Below, piece after piece: positions 1-8,891 of a DNA stretch of 52,094 nucleotides. Origin of the DNA: Candidatus Poribacteria bacterium (GTDB taxonomy: Bacteria > Poribacteria > WGA-4E > WGA-3G); contig JAJDXV010000162.1 in NCBI GenBank assembly GCA_022823085.1, positions 1 to 52,094 of the forward strand, given 5' to 3'. The translations under genes and the position numbers were made by a program. Under the pieces are notes generated by a model. The model saw only the letters and a program-made list of their open reading frames with translations. It made no database searches and was not told the DNA's origin. Position 1 is the first letter of the stretch. The number at the start of each line of letters is the position of its first letter.

Positions 1-2
1 TC

Positions 3-947
3 ACTATTTTCCTCAATAGTAGGTATGGCAAAACATTAATAGAGAGAGGCAGATACGGCAGCAGCCAGCCTGAGATTGCTCCGCCTTTTTTATATCAAAT
101 TCCTGTCCCGAATTTGGAACACCTTCAAACGGAGATAGAGAGAACTTATCTCCGATCAAAAGAACTAACAGAATTATCAAAAACCCGATATGCCGAAGCC
201 CAAGCCCTTCTCCTTGCTGAACTTGGACTCGCCAATTGGCAACCGAAGCACACATTATCCTTTGCCACAGATTATGCGAGCATGCAACGCGCAGAGCGTA
301 TTGATGCTGATTACTTTCAGCCAAGATACGATGACCTTATCAATATCATTAAAAGTTATCCAAGCGGTTGTGGTACAGTTGCGAATCAAGTTCATCTAAA
401 GGATAGCAATTTTAAACCTGAACCTGAAACGGAATACAAGTATATTGAACTTGCCAATATCGGGAGCAGTGGGGAAATAAACGGTTGTATGGTAGCGCAA
501 GGACAAGACTTGCCAAGCAGAGCGCGATGTAAGGTGAACACAGGAGATGTAATTGTTTCGTCTGTTGAAGGTTCATTGGAAAGTATCGCCTTGATAACAG
601 AGGAACATGATAATGCGCTATGTTCAACTGGATTTCATGCTATCAATTCGGATGTACTTAATTCGGAAACTTTATTGGTGCTTTTGAAAAGTCGCATCGG
701 TCAGTTACAACTCAAAAAAGGGTGTAGCGGGACAATCCTTACTGCAATCAATAGGGAGGAATTCGGTAGAATCGTTATCCCATTCATCAAAGCCGATAAG
801 CAAACTGAAATCCAACAGAAAGTCCTCGAATCTTTTAATTTACGCAAGCGAGCCAAAGACCTTCTGGAATGTGCAAAGCGCGCAGTCGAAATCGCCATTG
901 AAAAGGACGAACAAGCCGCGATTGACTGGTTGGGATCTGTTTCATAA
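3..947 (+). CDS. hsdS: Type I restriction-modification specificity subunit, 3' part (HsdS)
   Basis: The reading frame is open through the left edge, so the start is outside the window. Seen: the end of one target-recognition domain (LNSRYGKTLIERGRYG, then PEIAPPFLYQIPVPNLE), a helical spacer (LRSKELTELSKTRYAEAQ), the link ELGLANW, then a second recognition domain closing on a helix rich in K, R and E. This tandem plan of recognition domain, coiled coil, recognition domain is that of HsdS, which sets the DNA target of the HsdM/HsdR complex. Several later codons could act as starts, but the similarity continues upstream of them, so they are not the true start. hsdM and hsdR, if present, lie to the left. 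Unrelated-looking remnants of another type I system occur at 39.7-45 kb. Confidence 0.85.
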   Translation, partial: TIFLNSRYGKTLIERGRYGSSQPEIAPPFLYQIPVPNLEHLQTEIERTYLRSKELTELSKTRYAEAQALLLAELGLANWQPKHTLSFATDYASMQRAERIDADYFQPRYDDLINIIKSYPSGCGTVANQVHLKDSNFKPEPETEYKYIELANIGSSGEINGCMVAQGQDLPSRARCKVNTGDVIVSSVEGSLESIALITEEHDNALCSTGFHAINSDVLNSETLLVLLKSRIGQLQLKKGCSGTILTAINREEFGRIVIPFIKADKQTEIQQKVLESFNLRKRAKDLLECAKRAVEIAIEKDEQAAIDWLGSVS

Positions 948-1039
948 ACTCTTGATATTTCGGATCGGATGGGCTCAAATATAAAAAAACTTGTATCCGA
1001 GTCGACAACCCTCAAGTAATAATAGAAAGGATATTTTTT

Positions 1040-1399
1040 ATGGCAGCATTTATCACATGGCTTGGCTCAATTTGCTCAATTATTGGAGTGGGTATATCGC
1101 TTATGGGGAAGAGCAATGCGGTAAAATTCCGGTCTTACAAGAAAAAGGGCGAAGATATGAAGGAATCCAAGCAGTTAGGGAAAGCTATGGTCTGGTATAA
1201 AAAAGCCTTAGCTCATTCGGAGACAGACAAACAAGAATCTGATATATGGTGGTTAGTCATGCATATCCACACAGATCGACTCATAGGGGCAAGTGAAAAG
1301 TATAGAGATTGTGCAGGATATGTTCCCGAATGGAGTTACGGACCAAACAATGTACCGAGTAACTATAATAGACCGCCCAGAGAAGAACTATTGAAATAA
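1040..1399 (+). CDS. Hypothetical small membrane-anchored protein
   Basis: A 119-residue protein I do not recognise. The start ATG follows an AGAAAGG ribosome binding site at a fair distance. Residues about 4-22 (FITWLGSICSIIGVGISLMG) form one hydrophobic segment, followed by a basic patch (KFRSYKKKGEDMK). The soluble part has a helix resembling one TPR-type hairpin (GKAMVWYKKALAHSET). It ends in a Pro/Asn/Tyr-rich tail. It sits between hsdS and the convergent methyltransferase operon, so it may belong to the defence region, but nothing in the sequence gives a function. Confidence 0.6.
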   Translation: MAAFITWLGSICSIIGVGISLMGKSNAVKFRSYKKKGEDMKESKQLGKAMVWYKKALAHSETDKQESDIWWLVMHIHTDRLIGASEKYRDCAGYVPEWSYGPNNVPSNYNRPPREELLK

Positions 1400-1494
1400 A
1401 AAATCCCAGTTTCCCTTCTGTCGTGTTTACTAATAGGTTCGCTATTCCACATGTTCCAGACTATTCCTATCTCTGTCCAGTTCAGATTGATAAA

Positions 1495-2529
1495 TCAGAT
1501 CAACACTCGTGCAAAGTAAGGATAGTATTGATAAAATTCTTCGTATTGCTTCAATTGTTCGATGTGTTTATTGCTCGTATCATCTATTTTATATCCCAAA
1601 GCTCGTGAAAGAAAAAGACCTGTTTTCTTGGTTGTTGGCAGATGCTCTTCAAGGTGCAATCTCTCTTTAATGCTTAAAATAGGAACCTCAATTTTATGGG
1701 GATCCTCCCATTCTAAATTTATAAATCTCCAATTTTTGAACCACCGACGAATTTCTGACACTTCATTTTTATTGCAAACGATACCTGTTATACTTAACAT
1801 TGGGGTTTGATCGTTGTAATGAGATGAATTTAAAAGTTGGAAAACACTTTCACCTGATGCGCGAAGTGCTTGTTGTGATGCCAGCTGAAGCATTTCTTGC
1901 AGCAATTTTATGAAAGGCCATTGTCTCTCAATATCCGTTGGTTTTGCTGCTGCTGGCAAGATTTCCTCATACTCGTTTTCAAAATCTTGCCACTTTTCTT
2001 CACGATATTTTTCTTGGAAAACCTCCCACTTCTCTTCACGATACCTCTCTCTGAAATCTTGCCATTTTTCTTCACGATTTTCTGAGGTCAATTCATTCGG
2101 AGGCGGTTCAGCTGGAATGGTGATTTTGACAATACTATTTTCCGACACTTTTCCTAAAACTTCCTTAAAATTGTTGAAATGTCCAAGTTTTAGATTGGTG
2201 TAGTCAAGCCAAAATATTTCTCTGCCTCTACTTGAGAAATGTGCCAGAAAACTTGTAAAATCATCATTTATGAGTTCCAATTTTTTTGAGAAACAATGGA
2301 ACTCTTGCCTTTTGAAAGTTGCCTGGTTTTTCTCAATTGAAACTATCTGAATTTCTGGACAACGATCATGAATGAGCCTACAATCATCCAAAAACGGACC
2401 ACCAAACCCATAGTATGTATAATCAGACATTTTAATTTTATCTTGCGTTCTAAGTATGTCAAGAATTTGAACCAGCAGAAACCTATCAATCGCTTTATTC
2501 ACCCTTAGATGGTAGGCCGGGTGTTTCAT
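1495..2529 (-). CDS. Putative Rossmann-type methyltransferase-like protein, third gene of the dcm-GHKL operon
   Basis: A 344-residue protein. The N-terminus has what looks like a SAM-binding core: YYGFGGPFLDD (residues about 39-49, motif I-like), VSIEKN (acidic end of strand 2) and FWLDYTN (motif IV-like). I know this arrangement from proteins loosely annotated as putative O-methyltransferases near defence genes; that assignment is from memory and tentative. A charged insert of three 12-residue repeats (REEKWQDF-type units) sits in the middle, encoded by 36-bp tandem DNA repeats at 1982-2089. The start ATG overlaps the stop codon of the upstream GHKL ATPase gene by 4 bp (ATGA), so translation is probably coupled and the two products probably act together. 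Confidence 0.55.
   Translation of the reverse strand: MKHPAYHLRVNKAIDRFLLVQILDILRTQDKIKMSDYTYYGFGGPFLDDCRLIHDRCPEIQIVSIEKNQATFKRQEFHCFSKKLELINDDFTSFLAHFSSRGREIFWLDYTNLKLGHFNNFKEVLGKVSENSIVKITIPAEPPPNELTSENREEKWQDFRERYREEKWEVFQEKYREEKWQDFENEYEEILPAAAKPTDIERQWPFIKLLQEMLQLASQQALRASGESVFQLLNSSHYNDQTPMLSITGIVCNKNEVSEIRRWFKNWRFINLEWEDPHKIEVPILSIKERLHLEEHLPTTKKTGLFLSRALGYKIDDTSNKHIEQLKQYEEFYQYYPYFARVLI
1982..2089. repeat. Three tandem 36-bp coding repeats
   Basis: Unit starts are at about 1982, 2018 and 2054. Each unit contains a cCACTTyTCTTCACGAT-like core and encodes twelve residues of the type REEKWQDFxExY inside the methyltransferase-like gene. The units differ at several bases, so the expansion is not very recent. 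The encoded stretch should be a highly charged helix. Confidence 0.75.
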
Positions 2530-3917
2530 TGTTGGGCCTCCTTCAACATCTGATCAAAACACTCCTCTCCAACTTTAGAAGGACTAACTTCTTGGTCACC
2601 AAAAAGATACCTTTGAACTGTCTGAATGTCATCTAAATCTTTTCTGTATGCTATCTGTTTTGTTGTTGGTTCTTTTGGCTTGGGTCGAGGCAATTTAGGC
2701 TTAAATTGCGCTCCTTTCAATCCTGATTTAACAGGATTCATTTTCAAAGTCTCAATCTTAACCTCTTTTTTGATTTTATCTAAGGTATAGGGGTTTCCTA
2801 AGGCTATTTGACGCTTTGCTTCATCGGCATCATCTTTCCAATGGTTTGTGTAATCAGTAAAAAGCTTCATGCCTTCTCTCATCTTATTTTTTACCTGTAG
2901 ATAGAGCGGGGAAGACGCGTCTATTCCTCTTTTCGTGGTTGTAGTAGGGAGTTTAGCAGCATCATTACATTGAAATTCAACAATGCCAGCAATAGCGATA
3001 AACTGTGTATGGTATCTTGGGACACTTGCTTCGCCCCATCCGGTAAGTTCGGAACGGTCACAGTATAAAACAGCGCGGTCATTGCAAATTATCGTCCACC
3101 CGGCATCCATTGATGAATATCTTTTTTCTTCCTGCTCATCATTTATTTCCTTTTGAGATGGTATCGGTCTTGTAAATCCGACACTCAGAAAAACTTTAAC
3201 ACCATCCATCTCTGTTTGATAAGTATAGGGTTTTATCTTTTCATTAAAAACCAACTTGGTGGGTTTAGCCCCAACTTGTTTCCCATTTATTTCAACCTCA
3301 AACCCCTTATCAAGAATAAAAGCATAATGTGTTCTAACTTTGTTAGTTAATTCACGAGTGAAATTCTCTTTCTCATCACCGAAGTATGTTGCGATACCTT
3401 CATTCAATTTATCGATGACAATTGTTGTTCCCGCTTCTTTATCAGGCTGGGACGATTCGTATACAGGTAGATCCCAGTTATCCGGTTCCGCTATCCATTC
3501 CGGTGTTATCTCAACTTCATAACAGTCTTCTTGATTTCGTGTTGAAATTAAACACTGTCTGCCAATTTTAAAGATGGCTCTTTTCATACCGATTCCATAA
3601 ACACCAACCGTTGGCAAATCGTTGTCTCTATTCTCAGGATCTTTACCCATTCGGAAAGCGTAATTGTGCAGATCCCACGGAATACCACCACAGTTATCAG
3701 AAATAGAGAACGAATTTTCATCAAACATTATCTTAGCATTAAATCCATCATAAGGCTTTTCACCTGAACTGTTTTTCCTTTGACGCAAAATCCCATCAAC
3801 GCAATTGTCCAATAAGTCTAAAATTGCATCACTCAATTCAATATCCCTCGTTAGCATCTCGACAAAAAACGATTTAACGGGCGTGGCATCAACTGGGCTA
3901 TACTTGTTATTTTCCAT
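2526..3917 (-). CDS. GHKL-family ATPase (MORC/MutL/Hsp90-like) in a DNA-methyltransferase operon
   Basis: 463 residues. The N-terminal half carries the GHKL ATP-binding (Bergerat) motifs: N box ELSDAILDLLDNCVDG (N38), G1 box SISDNCGGIP (D74, G77), G2 box VGVYGIGMKRA (residues about 104-113) and the AGTTIVID strand. A transducer-like middle follows, with a TTTTKRGIDASSPLY segment near residue 330. The tail is rich in K and P (KPKLPRPKPKEP). Such ATPases clamp or remodel nucleic acids or partner proteins, and prokaryotic MutL/MORC-like ATPases have been described next to restriction-modification genes. The gene starts 1 bp after the stop of the cytosine methyltransferase, whose end supplies its GGAG ribosome site. 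No nuclease motif is seen in this protein, so cleavage, if any, must come from elsewhere. Confidence 0.8.
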   Translation of the reverse strand: MENNKYSPVDATPVKSFFVEMLTRDIELSDAILDLLDNCVDGILRQRKNSSGEKPYDGFNAKIMFDENSFSISDNCGGIPWDLHNYAFRMGKDPENRDNDLPTVGVYGIGMKRAIFKIGRQCLISTRNQEDCYEVEITPEWIAEPDNWDLPVYESSQPDKEAGTTIVIDKLNEGIATYFGDEKENFTRELTNKVRTHYAFILDKGFEVEINGKQVGAKPTKLVFNEKIKPYTYQTEMDGVKVFLSVGFTRPIPSQKEINDEQEEKRYSSMDAGWTIICNDRAVLYCDRSELTGWGEASVPRYHTQFIAIAGIVEFQCNDAAKLPTTTTKRGIDASSPLYLQVKNKMREGMKLFTDYTNHWKDDADEAKRQIALGNPYTLDKIKKEVKIETLKMNPVKSGLKGAQFKPKLPRPKPKEPTTKQIAYRKDLDDIQTVQRYLFGDQEVSPSKVGEECFDQMLKEAQQ

Positions 3918-3918
3918 G

Positions 3919-5052
3919 TCAAACTCCTTTAAAATGCTTTTTTATCACACTTAAAATATGCTCCGCGAGAATAGGACTTACGCTGTTTCCTATCTGTCTG
4001 AAACTGTGCCATTTCGTAGGGTGGAATTGAAACCAATCCGGAAAGCCTTGAAGGCGTGCGGCTTCTCTTGGTGTTATCACCCGATTTTGGGTAGGGTGTA
4101 GCGGACGAACTGCTTGATAACTTCCGTTATTTTTATCAGTACCTGCCGTTAAAGTTGGACAGAATCCATTAGATTTAAGACGACGGCTTTTTGAAACCTG
4201 ATCGATTTCGCCCTGTTTAATTTTACAATACCTATCAAGTACCTCTTTTGAATGTCGAGTGCCAAGGCATCCTGACACTTCACTCTTCTTTTTCAGACGT
4301 GTAATTGCTTCTGGGTCTCCAACCCCATCAGGAATTTGACCATACAGCTTTGAACCAAAATCGCCTTCTACATTTTTTGTTATTTTTTTCCAACCATCTT
4401 CTTCCGTGAGCCAAAGTGGATCTATTTTCCGGCGTAAACCTTTCAAAGCATCTTTTACACAAACAAGTTTCGCATTTGCGGCTTCAAATTCTGTAGACTC
4501 CACTGGATTTATTTCGTCTTTTAAGTACCCAAAGAAAAATACTCTTGCTCGCGTCGTAGGAACTCCGAATTCCTTGGCAACAAGTTTCATAGGTTCCAAG
4601 ATTTCATATTTATCCTCCAGTTTAGACTGAACCTGTTTGATAAATTTATCGTTTTTTGGACTTAAGATTCCCGGTACATTCTCGGCGAGAAAGAATTTGG
4701 GACCTACATCCTTGACAATTTGAAAAAAATGAATGAATAGTTGATTACGCGGATCTTCAGAGTTATTATTCCCCAGATGGCTAAACCCTTGACAAGGAGG
4801 ACCGCCAATGATACCGTCAATCTCACCAACTTTGAGATTAAAATTTTGTAATATATCGATTGCTGAGACTATTGACAGGTCTTGTGGCCAAAGTGATGTG
4901 TTTGGGAAATTTCTTTCGTAGACAGAAATGGCTTGTGGATCAATCTCTACTGATCCTGCTATGTCGAATCCAGCTCGCTTTGCACCTAAGCTGAATCCAC
5001 CAGCACCACTAAATAAATTGATGATTTTTAATTCTCCGCATTTTGCTGCCAT
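3919..5052 (-). CDS. dcm: DNA (cytosine-5)-methyltransferase
   Basis: 377 residues with all the landmark motifs of C5-cytosine methyltransferases: motif I FSGAGGFSLGAKRAGF (residues 14-29), motif IV GGPPCQGFS with catalytic Cys87, motif VI ENV (124-126), motif VIII TRARVFFFG (R168-x-R170), a variable target-recognition region, then RLQGFP and QIGNSVSP (motifs IX and X). It transfers a methyl group from SAM to cytosine C5 in a specific DNA site. It is the first gene of a three-gene operon with a GHKL ATPase and a methyltransferase-like protein; no classical restriction endonuclease is recognisable, so it may be part of a nonstandard modification or defence system. The start ATG has no strong ribosome site. 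A consensus-like promoter lies at 5182-5210. Confidence 0.92.
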   Translation of the reverse strand: MAAKCGELKIINLFSGAGGFSLGAKRAGFDIAGSVEIDPQAISVYERNFPNTSLWPQDLSIVSAIDILQNFNLKVGEIDGIIGGPPCQGFSHLGNNNSEDPRNQLFIHFFQIVKDVGPKFFLAENVPGILSPKNDKFIKQVQSKLEDKYEILEPMKLVAKEFGVPTTRARVFFFGYLKDEINPVESTEFEAANAKLVCVKDALKGLRRKIDPLWLTEEDGWKKITKNVEGDFGSKLYGQIPDGVGDPEAITRLKKKSEVSGCLGTRHSKEVLDRYCKIKQGEIDQVSKSRRLKSNGFCPTLTAGTDKNNGSYQAVRPLHPTQNRVITPREAARLQGFPDWFQFHPTKWHSFRQIGNSVSPILAEHILSVIKKHFKGV

Positions 5053-5181
5053 TTCATATACCGACCCTTCTTTTCAGTATATCCGATGTTATTTCACGCT
5101 TTGTTGGTATCAACGACAGAAAGCAGAGACGGATACTGTTATTGAGTTTCAATTCCCTTCAAATAGGAAGGCACATTCAGA

Positions 5182-5210
5182 GTTATACCAAATTTAAAAC
5201 AAAAAGTCAA
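5182..5210 (-). promoter_or_regulatory. Promoter of the dcm operon
   Basis: On the minus strand TTGACT is followed after 17 bp by TATAAC, about 130 bp upstream of the methyltransferase start, leaving a fairly long untranslated leader. Confidence 0.6.
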
Positions 5211-5241
5211 ATTAAAGTTTCAATTGTTTTGTTTACGCAAT

Positions 5242-5270
5242 TTGCAATATTGGCGTAGATATGGTAAAAT
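5242..5270 (+). promoter_or_regulatory. Promoter of the leuB-like gene
   Basis: TTGCAA, a 17-bp spacer and TAAAAT, about 47 bp before the start codon. It is divergent from the dcm promoter, with roughly 30 bp between the two -35 boxes. Confidence 0.6.
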
Positions 5271-5317
5271 ATAAGGTGTTCAAAATTCAAAATATGATAT
5301 GTTAGGAGCCAAATCTT

Positions 5318-6370
5318 ATGTATAAAATCGGTCTCATCCCAGGCGATGGGATTGGCCCCGAGGTGACGCGCGAAGCGATGAAAGTCTTCGGGGCAGCAGC
5401 TGCAGAAGCAGGCATTCAGTACGAAACAGTCGAATACGATGTCGGTGGCGATCGGTATCTTGCAACGGGTGAGGTGCTACCCGATTCAGTTTTAGAAGAA
5501 CTTCGTGGGTTAGATGCGATTTACCTCGGTGCGATCGGGCATCCCGATGTTAAACCCGGCATTTTAGAGAAAGGTATCCTGTTAAAGGTCCGGTTTGAAC
5601 TCGATCTGTATATTAACCTCCGTCCCGTTAAGCTCTATCCTGGGGTGCCGACCCCGCTGAAAGACAAGGGCCCCGAAGATATTGATTTCATTATTGTTCG
5701 CGAGAACACTGAAGGCCTATACGCTGGCATCGGTGGTTTCCTGAAGCGTGGTACCCGCGATGAAGTGGCGATTCAGGAGATGATTAACACTTACAAAGGT
5801 GTGGAACGCTGCGTCCGTTATGCGTACGAGTTGACCCAAAAACGGAACAAGGAAAACACCTTGACGCTCTGCGATAAAGCGAACGTTCTCACCTATGCAC
5901 ACGACCTCTGGCGCCGCGTTTTTGACGAAGTCGGCGAAGACTATCCTGCGGTTAAAAAAGAATATGCGTTCGTCGATGCGACAACGATGTGGATGGTCAA
6001 GAACCCGGAATGGTTCGATGTGGTTGTGACGTGCAACATGTTCGGCGACATCATCACCGACCTCGGTGCTATGATCCAAGGCGGTATGGGGATCGCGGCA
6101 TCCGGCAACTTGAACCCTGAGAGTGTCGCGATGTTTGAACCGATTCACGGTTCTGCGCCGCGCTATACCGGCAAAAACGAGATTAATCCGATCGCTGCGG
6201 TCGGTGCAGCAGGGATGATGCTCGATCATCTCGGACACCCGGACGCGGCAGAAAAGGTCGAAAAATCGATTAGCGATTTACTCGGAAGTGGCAAAATCAA
6301 AGATTTAGGTGCCGGACGGATGGGATATACGACTGAAGAGGTCGGGGACCTGATTGCGGAAGGATTGTGA
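5318..6370 (+). CDS. leuB: 3-isopropylmalate dehydrogenase-type decarboxylating dehydrogenase
   Basis: 350 residues of the isocitrate/isopropylmalate dehydrogenase family. Seen: PGDGIGPEV (8-16), [16 protein letters not shown] (the arginine-bearing substrate loop), [25 protein letters not shown], the metal-binding aspartates in [12 protein letters not shown], and the NAD-site EPIHGSAP. Length and motif order match the shorter, actinobacterial-type LeuB, so oxidative decarboxylation of 3-isopropylmalate in leucine synthesis is the best guess. Tartrate or homoisocitrate dehydrogenase activity cannot be excluded, and no other leu genes are adjacent. AGGAG lies 9 bp before the ATG. Confidence 0.78.
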   Translation: MYKIGLIPGDGIGPEVTREAMKVFGAAAAEAGIQYETVEYDVGGDRYLATGEVLPDSVLEELRGLDAIYLGAIGHPDVKPGILEKGILLKVRFELDLYINLRPVKLYPGVPTPLKDKGPEDIDFIIVRENTEGLYAGIGGFLKRGTRDEVAIQEMINTYKGVERCVRYAYELTQKRNKENTLTLCDKANVLTYAHDLWRRVFDEVGEDYPAVKKEYAFVDATTMWMVKNPEWFDVVVTCNMFGDIITDLGAMIQGGMGIAASGNLNPESVAMFEPIHGSAPRYTGKNEINPIAAVGAAGMMLDHLGHPDAAEKVEKSISDLLGSGKIKDLGAGRMGYTTEEVGDLIAEGL

Positions 6371-6379
6371 TAGCACCCA

Positions 6380-6424
6380 TTAAACCCCCTAAATCCCCCT
6401 TATCAGGGGGACTTTAAGAGGGAA
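6380..6424. repeat. C/G-run palindromic intergenic repeat
   Basis: A run of C5-containing words followed by a perfect TCCCCC/GGGGGA inverted repeat (6394-6411) with a short loop, then AAGAGGGAA. This dispersed palindrome type is found between genes in many bacteria. It lies between two convergent genes and could also end transcription. Confidence 0.55.
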
Positions 6425-6459
6425 TGCGTAAATCCTAAAACATTTGAAGCGTTGCAATC

Positions 6460-7218
6460 TCAGATGAGGCGTGCTGTGAAGTTGATTCGATCTGAATAGC
6501 GGTTCCAGCGGTTGAAGGTGTACATATCGTAGGCACTCAGCAGTTTATACCCCGCTGCTTTGAGCAGGTCGGTGACAGTGGACACTTCAAAGATGCGTTG
6601 CTGATGGACTTCCTCGTAGCGTCTGAACAATTCGCCTTCACGGATAAAAAAGGTCAGGAGTGTTCTACACATTTTCGTGTTGTAGAGGTAGTTGTTTTTC
6701 CAGATATAGGTATAGTCTTCATGGTTTGATGCGAACGTTTTGTTGTGAAAATGTTCAACGATGTTCCGTTCAGTTGTTACATCGAAGATGAAGAGTCCAT
6801 CTGGTTGTAAATGCTCAGCAACGTGTTGAAAAACGTTGCTGAGTTCGGTTTCATCGTAAGCGTAGTTGATACTGTCATAGGTACAGAGGATCGCGTCGAA
6901 GCGTTGGTTGAGTTGGAAATCCCGCATATCGCCGTGATGGAGTTCGATATTCAGGTCGTGTGCTTCCGCTTTGTCTTTAGCGATTTCGAGCATGCCAGCT
7001 GCTCGGTCTACACCGGTCATTTCATAGCCTCTTAGGGCAAGTTGTATTGTCAATGCACAGGTCCCACAGGCTAAATCGAGGATCCGACGCGGTTTACAAT
7101 CATACGTGTCGAAAAGTGACTCAATATAGTGTGTCCAGCGCGTATAGTTGACGTTTGTCATCATCCGGTCGTAGGCGTAGGCGAATTTTTCATAGGGCGG
7201 GGTTAGATGTATTTGCAT
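6460..7218 (-). CDS. Class I SAM-dependent methyltransferase (YqeM-like)
   Basis: 252 residues. Motif I ILDLACGTCALTIQLALRG (residues about 45-63), acidic motif II GVDRAAGML, HHGDMRDF and the motif IV region FDAILCTYDSINY define a soluble Rossmann-fold methyltransferase. The opening YEKFAYAYDRMMTNVNYTRW resembles the YqeM/small-molecule methyltransferase group (YDxxM..v.Y..W). The substrate cannot be predicted. The upstream small membrane protein gene ends 33 bp before this start, so the two are probably co-transcribed. Confidence 0.75.
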   Translation of the reverse strand: MQIHLTPPYEKFAYAYDRMMTNVNYTRWTHYIESLFDTYDCKPRRILDLACGTCALTIQLALRGYEMTGVDRAAGMLEIAKDKAEAHDLNIELHHGDMRDFQLNQRFDAILCTYDSINYAYDETELSNVFQHVAEHLQPDGLFIFDVTTERNIVEHFHNKTFASNHEDYTYIWKNNYLYNTKMCRTLLTFFIREGELFRRYEEVHQQRIFEVSTVTDLLKAAGYKLLSAYDMYTFNRWNRYSDRINFTARLI

Positions 7219-7251
7219 TGTTTAATTTCGCTCGCAAACGGGGGTCATAAA

Positions 7252-7641
7252 CTATTCTGACCCTCCTTTAAATCCGACAGAAGCGTTCATCATCCGGAGG
7301 AGCGTGTTAATCTCTTCAGCGTTCCACACTTCATCAGCATTGGCTTCAATCGCATAGTCTCCTACGGCTTTGATCTTGCGGAGGTCAATTTTACCGGTGA
7401 GAAAACTGAACGGTAGCTGCATAACAGCGGACTTAACCCGCTCAAACGTCGCGTCGATGTCTACCCGTTCAACGCCTGCGGGTGCCTGGCGAATCAGTGC
7501 ATCCTTTACCATATCGGCACCGAAGCTGAATAACTCTTTGATGATAAACCACTGCAAAATAGCAAAGCATACGGTAAGGATTAAGAGTGCCGCCAAAATT
7601 TTGACGAGTCGCTGTCCTTTTCTTTTGTTTTGGTCACTCAC
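7252..7641 (-). CDS. Hypothetical membrane-anchored small protein
   Basis: 129 residues from a GTG start at 7641. I chose this over a longer upstream start because GAGAGG sits just before the GTG, and because a promoter -10 box (7683-7688) would otherwise lie almost on the longer start. A basic N-terminus (SDQNKRKGQRLVK) is followed by one strong membrane segment (ILAALLILTVCFAILQWFII) and a soluble domain of about 90 residues ending in MMNASVGFKGGSE. No family recognised. It is probably the first gene of an operon with the downstream methyltransferase. Confidence 0.6.
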   Translation of the reverse strand: MSDQNKRKGQRLVKILAALLILTVCFAILQWFIIKELFSFGADMVKDALIRQAPAGVERVDIDATFERVKSAVMQLPFSFLTGKIDLRKIKAVGDYAIEANADEVWNAEEINTLLRMMNASVGFKGGSE

Positions 7642-7682
7642 GTTAAATTTACCTCTCAGTTGGATCCTATATCTACCTCTAC

Positions 7683-7711
7683 ATATTAACAATTTCCGTA
7701 GAGATTGTCAA
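7683..7711 (-). promoter_or_regulatory. Promoter of the small membrane protein/methyltransferase operon
   Basis: Minus-strand TTGACA, 17 bp, TAATAT. Its position supports the GTG start at 7641. Confidence 0.6.
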
Positions 7712-7766
7712 CAAATTTTTCTATCGTGAACGATTATCGGTTATCAGTAGCGAACAGGTGTCATAA

Positions 7767-8864
7767 ATGATGAAGATCGGCATTGTAGGCAGACCACAGG
7801 TCGGCAAAACAACGGTGTTTAACACCTTAGCGCAATCGAATGCAGAAATCGGCGGATATACGAGCCGCGGACAAATCAATCTCAGTACAGCTAACGTTCC
7901 TGATGAACGTCTGGAGCGGTTAGCTGAAACTTTTGAATCCGAAAAAGTAACGCCTGCGACAATTGACTATGTAGATGTCGCTGGCGTGACCAAATCGGAT
8001 GTGGAGCAGGCGGAACTGGATTCTGGGATGATCGCGGAGCTTCGGACTGTTGATGCGCTCGCGCATGTCGTCAGGCTTTTTGAAAATGATGCGGTGCCAC
8101 ACGTTGATGGCAGCGTTGACGGCGAACGCGATATAGAGAACATTTCGTTAGAGTTTGCACTTGCCGACTTACACATTGTTGAAGGACGACTTGACCGACT
8201 CCGCAAGCAGTATCAGAGCCAGAAACTACCTGAGCAGCAAAGCGAAATCCAGGTTTTGGAGGTGTGTCAGCAGACATTAGCGCGTGGAAAACCGCTCCGG
8301 GTTTTAAACTTATCTGCCAATGAAGAGAAACTGATTCGCGGCTACGGGTTTCTGACACAGAAACCGTTGTTGTTAGTCTGTAATATTGACGAGACGCAGC
8401 TTGACGAGGCTGGTGCGATTCTTGAACGGTTCAGTAAATATGAGGCGGAACCGCAAACCGCAGTGATTGTCCTCGCTGCGCAATTAGAGTTGGAACTTTC
8501 GCAACTTGATGATGCCGATACCGAAATCTTTATGGAAGAGATGGGGTTGCGTGAGTCTGCGTTAGATCGGTTTGTTCAGATTTCATACCGGTTATTAGGG
8601 CTGTTGACATTCTTCACAATGAATTCGACGGATACACGTGCGTGGACGCTGCGTGCTGGACAGACTGCCGTTGAAGCAGCGGGACGTATCCACACAGACT
8701 TTGCGGACGCTTTTATCCGTTCGGAGACGATTAACTGGGAAGACTTAGTTGCGTGTGGTGGTTATCAAGAAGCGCGAAGCCGAGGCTTGCTGAGAGCGGA
8801 AGGTAAAACCTATCAGGTTCAAGAAGGGGATGTCTTACTAATTTTGGCGAACCCGACTCGGTAG
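7767..8864 (+). CDS. ychF: YchF/OLA1-family P-loop ATPase/GTPase (Obg class)
   Basis: 365 residues, the usual YchF length. Seen: G1 GRPQVGKTT (8-16), G3 DYVDVAG, the G4 position as NIDE rather than NKxD (the feature that makes YchF proteins prefer ATP), a coiled-coil insert (residues about 135-195), and a C-terminal TGS domain (FFTMNSTDTRAWTLRAGQTA onward). YchF binds ribosomes and influences translation and stress responses. The protein begins MMKIG, so either of two adjacent ATG codons could be used. Confidence 0.9.
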   Translation: MMKIGIVGRPQVGKTTVFNTLAQSNAEIGGYTSRGQINLSTANVPDERLERLAETFESEKVTPATIDYVDVAGVTKSDVEQAELDSGMIAELRTVDALAHVVRLFENDAVPHVDGSVDGERDIENISLEFALADLHIVEGRLDRLRKQYQSQKLPEQQSEIQVLEVCQQTLARGKPLRVLNLSANEEKLIRGYGFLTQKPLLLVCNIDETQLDEAGAILERFSKYEAEPQTAVIVLAAQLELELSQLDDADTEIFMEEMGLRESALDRFVQISYRLLGLLTFFTMNSTDTRAWTLRAGQTAVEAAGRIHTDFADAFIRSETINWEDLVACGGYQEARSRGLLRAEGKTYQVQEGDVLLILANPTR

Positions 8865-8890
8865 CAGGCAACATGATTAACTGATGCCTG
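8865..8890. terminator. Possible weak hairpin between convergent genes
   Basis: CAGGCA pairs with TGCCTG across a 14-base loop just after the ychF stop. There is no clear T run, so termination is only a possibility. Confidence 0.25.
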
Positions 8891-8891
8891 T

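Noticed and set aside
5717..6238. 173-codon minus-strand ORF opposite leuB
   Set aside because: It is a shadow of a well-conserved dehydrogenase, with no family resemblance.
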